A stretch of DNA of 64,000 nt from Halococcus sediminicola (GTDB lineage: Archaea > Halobacteriota > Halobacteria > Halobacteriales > Halococcaceae), in NCBI RefSeq assembly GCF_000755245.1, contig NZ_BBMP01000021.1, positions 62,001 to 126,000 of the forward strand, written 5' to 3'. The notes beneath the pieces are model-generated. The model did not search any database, was not told the origin of the DNA, and saw nothing but the letters and a program-made list of their open reading frames with translations. The position numbers were made by a program, and so were the translations under genes. Below are positions 18,313 through 27,607 of the stretch, piece after piece. Each line of letters opens with the position of its first letter. The first letter of the stretch is position 1.

Positions 18313-18771
18313 ATGAGGCGCGAGAACTTCGACATTCACGTCAGCAACACCGAGTGGGCGTCGTCCGATGGCGAACCCCGAAAGCCGACGGTCGCCATCG
18401 AGTTCGACGGTCCGGGAGAGCTGCTCCAGTCGCGTCTCGCCGGCACGGAGGGAACGCTCGTCGATGCCGACGAGACGGACGTCAACTACCGCTTTCACGA
18501 CGGCGAGGACGAGGGCGTGCTCTCGATCACCAACCGCATCACCGGCGATTTCGTCCTCGAACTGAACGCCGATGCCGAGGGGGTCCTCGCGTTCATTCGC
18601 GCGGCGCGCGCCTACGGCGACCACACCGACGACGAGGGCCGCTATCGCATCACGGTCGCACAGGACGGCGAGCAGCTGCTCGCCCACGAGAAATCGACGT
18701 TTCTCGTTTATAATGACGAGGGCAACCTCGTCCGCCAGCACAGCCTGATCCCCGGCGGCGTCGAGCTGTGA
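18313..18771 (+). CDS. DUF5793-like conserved haloarchaeal protein
   Basis: 152 residues, acidic and soluble (MRRENFDIHVSNTEWASSDGEPRKPTVAIEFDGPGELL). From memory it matches the haloarchaeal DUF5793 family of unknown function. Predicted beta-rich, with no cysteine-rich or catalytic motif. It precedes the phosphohexomutase gene by 39 bases. Confidence 0.75.
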   Translation: MRRENFDIHVSNTEWASSDGEPRKPTVAIEFDGPGELLQSRLAGTEGTLVDADETDVNYRFHDGEDEGVLSITNRITGDFVLELNADAEGVLAFIRAARAYGDHTDDEGRYRITVAQDGEQLLAHEKSTFLVYNDEGNLVRQHSLIPGGVEL

Positions 18772-18810
18772 ACCGTCCGCACTAAATAGCTCTCCGTCCG
18801 ACACCCGTTC

Positions 18811-20160
18811 ATGAACCTCTTCGGCACCGCGGGCATCCGCGGCAGCGCAACCGAGCGCGTGACGCCGAGCCTCGCGCTCGCGGTCGGGCGCGCGGCCGGC
18901 GCGGATTCGACCACCGAGTTCGTCGTCGCCCGCGACGGCCGCGAGACCGGTCCCGCACTCCTCGCGGCGCTCGAAGCGGGCCTCGAAAGCGCCGGCGCGG
19001 ACGTCCGCCGTGCCGGTATGCTCCCGACGCCGGCGCTGGCCTTTGCCTCGCGCGGGCGTCGTGGTATCATGGTCACTGCGAGTCACAACCCGCCGACCGA
19101 CAACGGTCTCAAACTCTTTTCCGATGGACAGGAGTACGGCGACGACGCCGAGGCACGCATCGAGGAGCGCGTCGAGTCCGAGAGTGCGCCGGCGAACTGG
19201 GACGAGTGGGGCAGCGCCGAGCGGGTCGAGCCGCTCGCGGCCTATCGCAAGCACGTCGCGGCGTACGCCCGCGAACAGGGTGGGCCGCTCGGCGGCATGA
19301 ACATATCCGTCGACTGCGGGAACGGCATGGCGAGCCGGGCGACCCCGCAGGTGCTCTCGGCGCTCGGAGCCGACGTCGTAGGGGTAAACGCGAACGTCGA
19401 CGGCCACTTCCCCGCCCGCGGGTCGAAGCCGACCCCGGAGACGCTTTCGGCGTTCAGCACGTTCGTCGCGGACGGCGATACGGAACTGGGGGTCGCCCAC
19501 GACGGCGACGCCGACCGGGTAGTGTTCCTCGATAGCGATGGCGACATCGTCCACGAGGACACGGTCGTGGCGATGCTCGCCGAACACTACACCCGTGCGA
19601 GCGACGCCGGCGATCCGGTAATGGTGACGACGCCGAACGCCTCCTCACGTATCGACGAGCGCGTCGCGGCGGCCGGCGGGCGCGTCGAGCGGGTTCGATT
19701 GGGAGCACTCCACGAGGGCATCCGTGCGGCCCGCGAGAACGGTGAAGAGGGTACGGAAGTCGTGTTCGCCGCCGAGCCGTGGAAACACATCCACCCGGAA
19801 CTCGGACCGTGGATCGACGGTGTGGCGAGCGCCGCCGTCCTCGCCCGACTGGTCGCCGATTCGGATCTCGACGCGCTCCGCGAACCCGTCAACGAACGTC
19901 CCTACCGGAAGGTGAGCGTCGAGTGTCCCGACGAGCGCAAAGGGAGTGTGATGGACGAGTTGGAGAGCGCGCTCGGCGCGGCGTTCCCCGACGGCGAACG
20001 CGACACGTCACACGGCGTGCGCGTCGAACTCGACGACGGCTGGGTGCTCGTCAGGCCAAGCGGGACCGAACCCAAGGTGAGGGTCTACGCCGAGAGCGAG
20101 ACCGTCGATGCGCTCGTCGAGCGTACGGTAGACGAAGTCGAGGCGGCCGTGGCGGCGTGA
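18811..20160 (+). CDS. phosphohexomutase (phosphoglucosamine/phosphomannomutase family)
   Basis: 449 residues. Four-domain alpha-D-phosphohexomutase: N-terminal LFGTAGIRGSATERVTP, active-site phosphoserine loop VTASHNPPTDNG, metal loop AHDGDADRVVF (DGDADR), sugar loop around AAEPWKHIHPELGPWIDG, and phosphate-binding C-terminus VRPSGTEPKVRVYAES. It interconverts hexose 1- and 6-phosphates. Whether the preferred sugar is glucosamine, mannose or glucose is not decided; the sugar loop AEPWKH differs from the usual GEQSGH of GlmM. Confidence 0.9.
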   Translation: MNLFGTAGIRGSATERVTPSLALAVGRAAGADSTTEFVVARDGRETGPALLAALEAGLESAGADVRRAGMLPTPALAFASRGRRGIMVTASHNPPTDNGLKLFSDGQEYGDDAEARIEERVESESAPANWDEWGSAERVEPLAAYRKHVAAYAREQGGPLGGMNISVDCGNGMASRATPQVLSALGADVVGVNANVDGHFPARGSKPTPETLSAFSTFVADGDTELGVAHDGDADRVVFLDSDGDIVHEDTVVAMLAEHYTRASDAGDPVMVTTPNASSRIDERVAAAGGRVERVRLGALHEGIRAARENGEEGTEVVFAAEPWKHIHPELGPWIDGVASAAVLARLVADSDLDALREPVNERPYRKVSVECPDERKGSVMDELESALGAAFPDGERDTSHGVRVELDDGWVLVRPSGTEPKVRVYAESETVDALVERTVDEVEAAVAA

Positions 20161-20172
20161 GTCTCCGATACG

Positions 20173-20178
20173 TTTAAA
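20173..20178 (+). promoter_or_regulatory. TATA box of the BMP-type ABC operon
   Basis: TTTAAA centred 31 bases before the ATG at 20207 gives a short leader of a few bases. It is the only clear promoter before the four-gene transport operon. Confidence 0.55.
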
Positions 20179-20206
20179 TCGTCATCGTCGTTGATACGGA
20201 TAGAGT

Positions 20207-21364
20207 ATGTCCCCTGATAGACGGCAGTTCCTTCGTATCGCGGGTGTTGCGGGTGTCGCCGGTGTCGCCGGCTGTACGAGCGGCGGTGGCGGTGGCGACG
20301 GTGAGTCGGGCGGCTCGAACGGCAGCGGCGGCAACACCAGCGGCAGTGGCAACGGCTCCGGCGGCGGTGGCTCGGGCGGGTCCGGCTCCGGTTCGAACGC
20401 GAACATCGGGATGGTCTACGCGAAGGGCGGTCTCGGCGACAAGTCGTTCAACGACATGGCCCATCGGGGCGTCGAGCGCGCGAAGCAGGAACTCGGCGTC
20501 AGCTACAACGAGGCCCAACCCGAGCAGAACTCCGACTTCCCGACCTTCCAGCGCCGGTACGCCCAGTCGACCAGCCCCAACTACGACCTCGTCTCCTGTA
20601 TCGGGTTCGCACAGGTCAGCGCGCTGACCGACGTCGCGCCGAACTTCCCCGATCAGAAGTTCATGCTGGTCGACGGCGTCGTCGAGGAGTCGAACGTCGC
20701 CAACTACGTCTTCAAAGAGGAGCAAGGCTCGTTCCAGATCGGCCATCTCGCCGGGCTGTTGACGACCGAGAAACTGAGCGCCGGCGGCGGCAAGACAAAC
20801 CCCGAGAACGCGAAGCTCGGCTTCGTCGGCGGCGAGGAGGCCCCGCTCATCCAGAAGTTCCAGGCCGGCTTCGAGAAGGGTGTCCAGTACGCGAACGAGG
20901 ACGCGAGCGTCAACGTCGCCTACACTGGCTCCTTTGCCGACCCCGGTGCGGGCAAGGAGGCGGCGCTGTCGATGTACAACGATGGCGCGGACATCGTCTA
21001 TCACGCCGCCGGCGCGACGGGTATCGGCGTCTTTCAGGCGGCCAGCGAGCAGAACCGCTACGCCCTCGGCGTCGACGCCGACCAGTCGAAAAGCCAGCCC
21101 AAGTTCGCCAACGTGATCCTCGCGAGCATGGTCAAACAGGTCGACAACGCCGTGTTCAGTTCCATCGAAAGCGTCGTCAACGGGAACTTCGAGGGCGGAG
21201 GAACGAAGACGCTCGGTCTCGAAAAGGACGGCGTCGAAGTCGTCTACGGCAAACAGCTCGGCTCGGCGATCCCGAAGGAGGTCAAACAGGCGCTCAAGGA
21301 ATCGCGCAAGAAGATCGTTTCGGGCGAGATCAGCGTGCCACAGAAACCCGGTTCGGGCAAGTAG
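20207..21364 (+). CDS. BMP family ABC substrate-binding lipoprotein
   Basis: 385 residues. A Tat signal (DRRQFLRIAG) leads into a lipobox ending VAGC, so the protein is exported folded and lipid-anchored. A Gly/Ser/Asn linker (about 25-65) tethers the binding domain. The domain starts NIGMVYAKGGLGDKSFNDMAHRGV, the hallmark of the BmpA/Med family, which binds nucleosides (TmpC, PnrA). It is the first gene of a complete import operon with one ATPase and two permeases. Confidence 0.92.
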   Translation: MSPDRRQFLRIAGVAGVAGVAGCTSGGGGGDGESGGSNGSGGNTSGSGNGSGGGGSGGSGSGSNANIGMVYAKGGLGDKSFNDMAHRGVERAKQELGVSYNEAQPEQNSDFPTFQRRYAQSTSPNYDLVSCIGFAQVSALTDVAPNFPDQKFMLVDGVVEESNVANYVFKEEQGSFQIGHLAGLLTTEKLSAGGGKTNPENAKLGFVGGEEAPLIQKFQAGFEKGVQYANEDASVNVAYTGSFADPGAGKEAALSMYNDGADIVYHAAGATGIGVFQAASEQNRYALGVDADQSKSQPKFANVILASMVKQVDNAVFSSIESVVNGNFEGGGTKTLGLEKDGVEVVYGKQLGSAIPKEVKQALKESRKKIVSGEISVPQKPGSGK

Positions 21365-21433
21365 TTCGAGGGCCGTGTTCGACACCGACCGAACCCACGG
21401 ATACACGTCTCGATCGGCGAAAGCGGGTGACGA

Positions 21434-22990
21434 ATGACCGACGCGATCGCCCTCGATAGCATCACCAAGCGCTTTCCGGGCGTCGTCGCCAACGACGCGG
21501 TCGATCTGACTGTCGAAGCAGGGAGCGTCCACGCGCTGCTCGGCGAGAACGGGGCCGGGAAATCCACGCTGATGAACGTCCTCTACGGGCTGTATCAGCC
21601 AGAGGGAGGAACCATCGAACTCGACGGCGAGGTGCGGGAGTTCGACGCGCCGCGCGACGCCATCGACGCCGGCATCGGCATGATCCACCAACACTTCATG
21701 CTCGTGCCGCCGATGACCGTCGCCGAGAACGTCGTGCTCGGCAACGAACCCACCAAGTGGGGCGGACTCGCAACCGACCGCTCGCGAGCGAAAGAATCGG
21801 TCGCCGACCTCTCCGAACGCTACGGCTTCGCGGTGAACCCGGACGAGCGGATCGAGGAGATCAGCGTCGGCGAGCGCCAACGCGTCGAGATCCTGAAGGC
21901 GCTCTACCGCGGTGCCGACGTCCTGATCCTCGACGAGCCGACGGCGGTACTCACCCCGCAGGAGGTCGAGGAGCTGTTTTCGGTCTTCGAGGAACTCACC
22001 GCCGAGGGGAAAACTGTGCTGTTCATCACCCACAAACTCGGCGAGGCGATGAGCGTCGCCGACGACATCACGGTGCTGCGCGACGGCGAGAACGTCGGTA
22101 CTGTGGACGCCGACGAAACGACCCGCGAGCAACTCGCCGAGATGATGGTCGGCCGCGAGGTCGTCCTCGACATCGAGACCGACCCCGTCGAGACCGGCGG
22201 AACGGTGCTCGACGTCGACGGTCTCTCGGTGATTGAGGAGGGAACCGAACGGGTCGGAGACGTGAATTTCGAGGTACGTGAAGGAGAGATTCTGGGTATC
22301 GCAGGCGTCGACGGCAACGGACAGGCCGAACTCGTCGAAGCGCTCACCGGTCTCCGGACGCCGGATGCCGGGACGGTGAGTCTGGATGGCGAGAACCTCG
22401 CGGGCGTCTCGCGGCGCGGCCACATCGACCGCGGGATGGCCTACGTCCCCGAGGACAGACAGGAGCGTGGACTCGTGATGGACTTCGACCTCACCGAAAA
22501 CGGCGTGCTCGGCGGTCAGCACACGCCGCCGGTCGGTGGAACACGCATCGACTGGGCGGGCGCACGCGAGCACGCGAGCGACGTCATCGAGACCTACGAC
22601 GTCCGTCCACCGAATCCAGAGGCGACGGCGAAATCGCTGTCGGGAGGCAACCAACAGAAGTTCCTCGTCGGACGCGAACTCGAACGCGATCCGGGAATGG
22701 TCGTGGCGACCCACCCGACGCGGGGAGTGGACGTCGGCTCGACGGAGTTCGTCCACGACCGGCTGCTCGCGCTCCGCGAAGCAGGCGTCGCCGTCCTCTT
22801 GATCTCGGCGAACCTCGCCGAGGTGCGCGGACTCTCGGACAGGCTCGCCGTGATGCACGACGGCGAGTTCGTCGACGTCGTCGACCCCGACGAGGTCACC
22901 GAGGAGGAACTCGGACTGTTGATGGCCGGCGAGCGCCCCGACGAACCGGCGACTGCCGAGGGCGTGAGCGCCGACGGGGGCGAGCGATGA
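21434..22990 (+). CDS. ABC transporter ATP-binding protein (double nucleotide-binding domain), nucleoside/sugar type
   Basis: 518 residues with two tandem ABC cassettes as in RbsA/NupO-type importers. The first has Walker A GENGAGKST, signature ISVGERQRVEILKAL and Walker B VLILDEPTAVLTP. The second (about 260-500) has a degenerate Walker A (GVDGNGQAE), signature LSGGNQQKFLVGREL, and THPTRGVDVGSTE in place of the Walker B tail, the usual asymmetry of this family. Its end overlaps the first permease start (ATGA). Confidence 0.94.
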   Translation: MTDAIALDSITKRFPGVVANDAVDLTVEAGSVHALLGENGAGKSTLMNVLYGLYQPEGGTIELDGEVREFDAPRDAIDAGIGMIHQHFMLVPPMTVAENVVLGNEPTKWGGLATDRSRAKESVADLSERYGFAVNPDERIEEISVGERQRVEILKALYRGADVLILDEPTAVLTPQEVEELFSVFEELTAEGKTVLFITHKLGEAMSVADDITVLRDGENVGTVDADETTREQLAEMMVGREVVLDIETDPVETGGTVLDVDGLSVIEEGTERVGDVNFEVREGEILGIAGVDGNGQAELVEALTGLRTPDAGTVSLDGENLAGVSRRGHIDRGMAYVPEDRQERGLVMDFDLTENGVLGGQHTPPVGGTRIDWAGAREHASDVIETYDVRPPNPEATAKSLSGGNQQKFLVGRELERDPGMVVATHPTRGVDVGSTEFVHDRLLALREAGVAVLLISANLAEVRGLSDRLAVMHDGEFVDVVDPDEVTEEELGLLMAGERPDEPATAEGVSADGGER

Positions 22991-24213
22991 GCGCGCGCGA
23001 GCGCGTCGAGGACGGCCTCCGACGGCTCGTGGCGGCGTCGTGGGCCGAACGGCTGGCGCTGAGTCTGGCGGCGCTCGTGGCGTCGGTACTCGTGGGCGGT
23101 CTCATCGTCTTCTTCTCGGGAACGGCCGCGACCTGCGAGGAGCCGGCCTACGGCGTGTTCGGTCTCACCTCCTGTTACAACCCCGTCTCGGTCTACGTCC
23201 TCCTCGTGACAGGCGCGTTCGGCAGCCTTCTGAGTGATCCGTTCAACTTCAACATGGCGCTGACACTCAAAGAGAGCACGCTCCTGATCTTCACGGGACT
23301 GTCGGTGGCGGTGGCCTTCCGGGCAGGGCTGTTCAACATCGGCTCGCAGGGCCAACTCGTCATCGGCGGGCTGGCGAGCGCCATCGCGGTTCTCACTGCC
23401 GGCCCGCTCCTCCCGGGTGTCAGCGGGCTGCTGTTGGTGCCGCTCGGTGTGGGCGTCGGCGCACTCGCCGGCGGTCTCTACGGGGCGATTCCGGGCGCGC
23501 TCAAGGCCTACGCCGACGCCAACGAGGTGATCACGACGATCATGCTCAACTTCGTCGCCGCACAGGTCGCCTTCTTCCTCGTTTCGACCTATTTCGCCGC
23601 ACCCGATAGCCAGTCGGTCGAGACCAGCGAAATACCAGCAGGAGCGGTGCTCGAATCGGCACTGTTCGGCTCGGGAAGCGACTTCTCCATCGTCGCGCTC
23701 GCGGGCGGACTGGCGCTCGTCGCCGGTCTCTACTACCTCATCGGCTACACCTCGTACGGCTTCGACCTGCGGACGAGCGGTCTCCAGCCCGAAGCCGCGC
23801 GATACGGCGGCGTCGACGCCAAACGCACCATCGTGTCGAGCATGGCGCTGTCGGGAGCCTTCGCGGGCATCGGCGGCGCGGTCTGGGTGCTGATGGTGAT
23901 GGGGCGCTTCCAGACTGGCGTGCCGGCGCTCGGTTTCGACGGCATCACCGTCTCGATCCTCGCCGGCAACAATCCATTAGGGGTGGTGCCCGCGGCGTTG
24001 CTGTTCGGCGTGCTCAAGAGCGGTTCCCTGGCCGTACAGCTCTCGACCGGGGTCCCCGTCCAACTGGTCGGCGTGCTCCGCGGTCTCATCATCCTGTTCG
24101 TGGCGATGCCGGAGTTCTTCCGGCTGCTCGGGACGCGCTTCGTCACGACTGACCGCGAACCGGCCGTCGCAACGGATGGAGGAACACCGAGCGAATCGGG
24201 AGGGAAACCATGA
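22987..24213 (+). CDS. ABC transporter permease, BPD_transp_2 type (first)
   Basis: 408 residues with about ten membrane helices. The conserved segment FNIGSQGQLVIGGLASA (about 118-135) and the coupling region around AYADANEVITTIMLNFVAAQ mark it as the NupP/YufP partner of BMP-type importers. It overlaps the ATPase gene and the next permease gene by 4 bases, implying translational coupling. Confidence 0.93.
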   Translation: MSARERVEDGLRRLVAASWAERLALSLAALVASVLVGGLIVFFSGTAATCEEPAYGVFGLTSCYNPVSVYVLLVTGAFGSLLSDPFNFNMALTLKESTLLIFTGLSVAVAFRAGLFNIGSQGQLVIGGLASAIAVLTAGPLLPGVSGLLLVPLGVGVGALAGGLYGAIPGALKAYADANEVITTIMLNFVAAQVAFFLVSTYFAAPDSQSVETSEIPAGAVLESALFGSGSDFSIVALAGGLALVAGLYYLIGYTSYGFDLRTSGLQPEAARYGGVDAKRTIVSSMALSGAFAGIGGAVWVLMVMGRFQTGVPALGFDGITVSILAGNNPLGVVPAALLFGVLKSGSLAVQLSTGVPVQLVGVLRGLIILFVAMPEFFRLLGTRFVTTDREPAVATDGGTPSESGGKP

Positions 24214-25298
24214 GCGTCGGTCGGCTGCGGTCGGCGGTCACGGGCAGCGGCCTCAGACGCGGCCTCGCCTACGGACTGGGCGCGCTGGTCGCCATCGCCG
24301 CACTCTACGGACTCGTCTTCCCCGAAACGCTCGCCGGCGACCTGCTGGGACTGGCGACCAGCGAGAGCACGCTCGGGGCGGCGCTCCGGCTCGCGGTACC
24401 CATTGCCTGTGCGGCCGTCGGCGGCATCTTCGCCGAGAAGGCCGGTGTCATCAACATCGGACTGGAGGGACTGTTGATCATCTCGGCCTTTACAGGGGTG
24501 TTCGTCACCGACGCGGTCGGCTCGGTCTTCTCGATACCCAGTATCTGGGTCGGCTTCGTCGCCGGTGTGCTCGCCAGCACGCTGCTGTCGCTGCTGTTCG
24601 CGGTTGTCTGCATCGAATTCCGGGCGGACCAGATCATCGCCGGACTCGCCGTCTGGCTCATCGCGCTCGGGCTTGCACCCTTCGCGGCCACGGTCGTCTA
24701 CGGCAGCGTCAACACCGCCAGCGTGGGCACGCTCGGCACGTGGACGATTCCCGTGCTCTCGGAGCTACCGTTCGTCGGCCCGGTCCTGTTCGACGCCAGC
24801 CCGACGGTCTATCTGATGTTCGTCGTCGTCGGCGGCGGCTGGTACGTGCTCAATCGGACCTCGTTCGGCCGGCACGTGCGCGCGAGCGGCGAGAACCCGA
24901 AAGCACTCGACACCGCCGGCGTCGACGTGACGCGGGTGCGCTATCTGGCCATCACCCTCTCGGGCGTGCTCGCGGGCATCGGCGGCGTCGGCCTCTCGCT
25001 CGGGCAGGTCGGCCAGTTCATCGGCAACGGCCAGACGATGGTCAACGGTCGGGGGTTCATCGCCATCGTCGCCTATCTGTTCGGGAACTACAACCCAATC
25101 GGCGCGTTCGGGGCCGCAGTGCTCTTTGCGGGCCTCGATGCGCTCCAGCTTCGCCTCCAGCAGATCCCGGCCTACATGGTGCCCGGGTCGCTCATCCAGA
25201 CGATACCCTACATCACCGTGATAGTCGTCCTCGCGCTCGTCGGGCGCACGCGCGTTCCCTCGGCGGCCGGCGAGCACTACGAATCCGGCGAGGACTGA
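24210..25298 (+). CDS. ABC transporter permease, BPD_transp_2 type (second)
   Basis: 362 residues, about nine or ten membrane helices. FAEKAGVINIGLEGLLIISAFTGV corresponds to the conserved FNIGxEG segment of this permease family, and GRHVRASGENPKALDTAGVDV is the coupling region. Last gene of the operon. With the lipoprotein, ATPase and first permease it forms a full importer, most likely for purine or other nucleosides by family analogy. Confidence 0.93.
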   Translation: MSVGRLRSAVTGSGLRRGLAYGLGALVAIAALYGLVFPETLAGDLLGLATSESTLGAALRLAVPIACAAVGGIFAEKAGVINIGLEGLLIISAFTGVFVTDAVGSVFSIPSIWVGFVAGVLASTLLSLLFAVVCIEFRADQIIAGLAVWLIALGLAPFAATVVYGSVNTASVGTLGTWTIPVLSELPFVGPVLFDASPTVYLMFVVVGGGWYVLNRTSFGRHVRASGENPKALDTAGVDVTRVRYLAITLSGVLAGIGGVGLSLGQVGQFIGNGQTMVNGRGFIAIVAYLFGNYNPIGAFGAAVLFAGLDALQLRLQQIPAYMVPGSLIQTIPYITVIVVLALVGRTRVPSAAGEHYESGED

Positions 25299-25373
25299 GC
25301 GGTCGACGGTTCGACCACACGCTTCGAGTGTTACGAGCGGTGGGTTGATGACGGCCGCACCGGTAGGGTGGGT

Positions 25374-25922
25374 ATGCGCGTTCGTGACTGGCAAGATATT
25401 TTGGAGGAGGTTGTCGATTCGGGAGCCGACGCGGGCGACTGGCGGGCGGTCGCGGGCAACCGTGATCGGGGCATCGGCGAGGACATGTATATCGGCCACC
25501 CCGCCGCCGGCGTCTTTCAGCTCAAAACCTACGCGAAGAATCCATACGAAGTGCACGGCGTCGGCACGCAGGTGGCTCGCCGCATCGACGACGACCTCGA
25601 CCCGCTCTTTCCCGACGCGGCGGCGGGTCGCTTCGGCGTCCAGTCCCCAGTCGAGGACGAACGGGAGGCCAAAGCGGCGGCAAACAGGTTAGAGGGTGTG
25701 CTCGAAGCCCACTCGGAAGCGCCGACGACCGGGGACGACCTCTTCGAGGACGTGATGGGTGCGCTCGACAGCCCCGCCTACGGTCCGATCGAACACGATA
25801 GCTACGGCCGCCCGGACGGACTCGACGACCTCTCGGGGGAGTTCGCGGAGGCCGAACGCCTGCTGAACGCCGAACTCGACGATCTCGTGAACGAGGACGA
25901 GACGAATCGCGGCTTCCAATAG
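25374..25922 (+). CDS. conserved haloarchaeal hypothetical protein
   Basis: 182 residues from ATG at 25374; a GTG two codons earlier is possible. Soluble and acidic (MRVRDWQDILEEVVDSGADAGDWRAVAGNRDRGIGEDMYIGHPAAGVFQLKTYAKNP... begins the chain). The stretch GEDMYIGHPAAGVFQLKTYA may form a small beta domain; the C-terminal half is helical and acidic. I do not recognise the family. It starts a three-gene run ending at 26524. Confidence 0.75.
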   Translation: MRVRDWQDILEEVVDSGADAGDWRAVAGNRDRGIGEDMYIGHPAAGVFQLKTYAKNPYEVHGVGTQVARRIDDDLDPLFPDAAAGRFGVQSPVEDEREAKAAANRLEGVLEAHSEAPTTGDDLFEDVMGALDSPAYGPIEHDSYGRPDGLDDLSGEFAEAERLLNAELDDLVNEDETNRGFQ

Positions 25923-25952
25923 GCGTAAACCGCATCGTCGCTTTCGCCCGGT

Positions 25953-26315
25953 ATGAGCGCTGAAGCCACCATCGACACCTACTACGACGCGCTCCGGGAC
26001 GGCGAGCCACTCGCCCCGTTTTTCGCCGCCGACGCACTCGTCAAGTTCGGCATCGGCGAGCGCCTCGTCGGCTACGACGACATCGAAGCGGGACTGCGCG
26101 AGCAGACACGAACCACGGAGGAGTGGACCGTCGAGAGCCACGACCTGCAGGTTACCGAAGAGGGTGAGTTCGCGTGGTTCGCCGACGATGTACGGATGGC
26201 ATGGAGAGGAGAGAGCGGACGCCACGACCACCGGACGCGCTGGAGCGGCACACTTCGACGGGACGAGGACTGGAAATTCGTCGGAATGCACGTCAGCGTC
26301 CCCGTGGATCCCTGA
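25953..26315 (+). CDS. SnoaL/NTF2-like protein
   Basis: 120 residues with the cone-shaped NTF2-like pattern: MSAEATIDTYYDALRDGEPLAPFFAADALVKFGIG, then GYDDIEAGLREQTRTTEEWTVESHDLQVTEEGEFAWFADDVR, ending in DWKFVGMHVS. Similar domains act as nonspecific ligand-binding or isomerase folds. Its TGA overlaps the next ATG by one base. Confidence 0.85.
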   Translation: MSAEATIDTYYDALRDGEPLAPFFAADALVKFGIGERLVGYDDIEAGLREQTRTTEEWTVESHDLQVTEEGEFAWFADDVRMAWRGESGRHDHRTRWSGTLRRDEDWKFVGMHVSVPVDP

Positions 26316-26524
26316 TGGTCGGGCCGACCACGCGCGAGGAGCGCCGCGCCGCCTCGCGCCGGTTCAAAGCCGGGTTCGTCGTCCTCGTCGGGCTTTCGGC
26401 CGGTCTCATCACGCTACAGGGCGACGTCTCGATCCTCCTCACGCTGCTTTCGGTGCTCGCCGGCCTGCTCGTCGGCGTCGTCGTGGTCGCGTTCGCCTTC
26501 CCGAGCGGCCTTCGTGGGAATTAG
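26315..26524 (+). CDS. small two-helix membrane protein
   Basis: 69 residues (MVGPTTREERRAASRRFKAGF...). A basic N-terminus is followed by two hydrophobic helices (about 21-37 and 42-65). Coupled to the preceding gene by a one-base overlap. Its stop overlaps the stop of the convergent zincin gene. Function unknown. Confidence 0.75.
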   Translation: MVGPTTREERRAASRRFKAGFVVLVGLSAGLITLQGDVSILLTLLSVLAGLLVGVVVVAFAFPSGLRGN

Positions 26525-27474
26525 TCGACGCGCGCGAGCCACGTCTCCGGCGCGTCGATTTCGGCGTCGCTCGGCAGGTTTTCGGGGACTTCCCAGACGA
26601 GACTCGCCGTCTCGATATCGCGCGCCTCGACGACGTAATCGAAGAAGGCTTTCCCGCGCTCGTACTGGCGACGTTTCATCCCGATGCCGAGCAATCGACC
26701 GACGAGTTCGAAGAGGGGACCGCGACCGCGCCGGCGGGCCTCGACTTTCTCGCGCAAGTCCTCGTACTCGTCGTCGAACGCGCGGTCCATCAGCAGTTCG
26801 GCGTAGCCCTCGACGGCGGTCATCGCGGCGTTCAGTTCGCGGAACGACTGACGGTCCAACTTGCCATCGCCGAGCGCCTCGACGCTTCGCTCCATTCGGG
26901 CTTCGAGATGGTCGGGTAGCCACGGGGCCGCGCCGAACTCGGCGGCGTGGGTCACCTCGTGGAAGGCGATCCAGCGACGAAAGCGCTCCTCGGAGACGTC
27001 GAGTTCGTCGGCGACGCGGGCGATGTTCGGCTGGACGAAATACAGCGCGTGCGTTTCGCTTGGTGATTCGGCGAGCAGGAGTGGGTCGTACTGGCCGAGG
27101 ACGTTGCTGGCGAGGAAGGCGAGCGCGACGCTCATCGAGCCGGTGTTGAGCACGCGCGCGAGACCCGCGAGGTTCGGGCCGTTCGCTTCGAGCGTGCCCA
27201 TCACGCGCTCGAAGGTCGCCACGTTGGCGTCGATCCAGTGGTGGCGGTTTTGCACCTCGATGGTGTCGGGCACGTCGAAGTCGACGCCGGCGACTTCGCC
27301 GACGCGGGCGCGTGCGTCGCGGACGTCCCGCGCGTACCCGTCGCGTGCCGCTGGCGAAAGCGAGAGTTCGCCGGCGTCGACGGCGGCCTTCGCGGCCTCG
27401 GTGACGGCCGTCCAGTCGATGAGACCGTCGCCGGAGGCCGCCGTAATCGCCCGAACGCTGTCGTAGAGGGTCAC
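26521..27474 (-). CDS. zinc-dependent metalloprotease-like protein (DUF2342 / 'F420 biosynthesis associated')
   Basis: 317 residues from GTG at 27474. It carries a zincin motif HEVTHAAEF (FHEVTHAAEFGAAPWLPDH), matching the DUF2342 family annotated in actinobacteria and haloarchaea as F420-biosynthesis-associated or zinc-dependent metalloprotease. The first half is helical (ALAFLASNVLGQYDPLL). No membrane segment. Function unproven; no F420 gene is nearby. Palindromic sequences sit just upstream of the start. Confidence 0.8.
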   Translation of the reverse strand: MTLYDSVRAITAASGDGLIDWTAVTEAAKAAVDAGELSLSPAARDGYARDVRDARARVGEVAGVDFDVPDTIEVQNRHHWIDANVATFERVMGTLEANGPNLAGLARVLNTGSMSVALAFLASNVLGQYDPLLLAESPSETHALYFVQPNIARVADELDVSEERFRRWIAFHEVTHAAEFGAAPWLPDHLEARMERSVEALGDGKLDRQSFRELNAAMTAVEGYAELLMDRAFDDEYEDLREKVEARRRGRGPLFELVGRLLGIGMKRRQYERGKAFFDYVVEARDIETASLVWEVPENLPSDAEIDAPETWLARVD

Positions 27475-27490
27475 AGGAAATCGTCGCGCC

Positions 27491-27524
27491 GACCGGTCAA
27501 AGCGCTTTGGCCTCGTTCGGAACG
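27491..27524 (-). promoter_or_regulatory. palindrome cluster upstream of the zincin gene
   Basis: Three perfect inverted repeats stand in a row, 17 to 50 bases before the GTG start: GACCGGTC (27491-27498), AAAGCGCTTT (27499-27508) and CGTTC-G-GAACG (27514-27524). They cover the expected TATA/BRE region. Possible operator; no regulator is known. Confidence 0.35.
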
Positions 27525-27607
27525 TCGCAATAGGTGTTCGCGGCTGGGAGTCGGAAAAGTCATGAATCGGAAGCGTAGCGAACGCCGGTTGGACGTGAAC
27601 GGCCCGA

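Noticed and set aside
20174-22858. 894-residue frame on the minus strand opposite the BMP lipoprotein and ATPase genes
   Set aside because: Spans two well-supported opposite-strand genes and their promoter; composition is that of a codon shadow.
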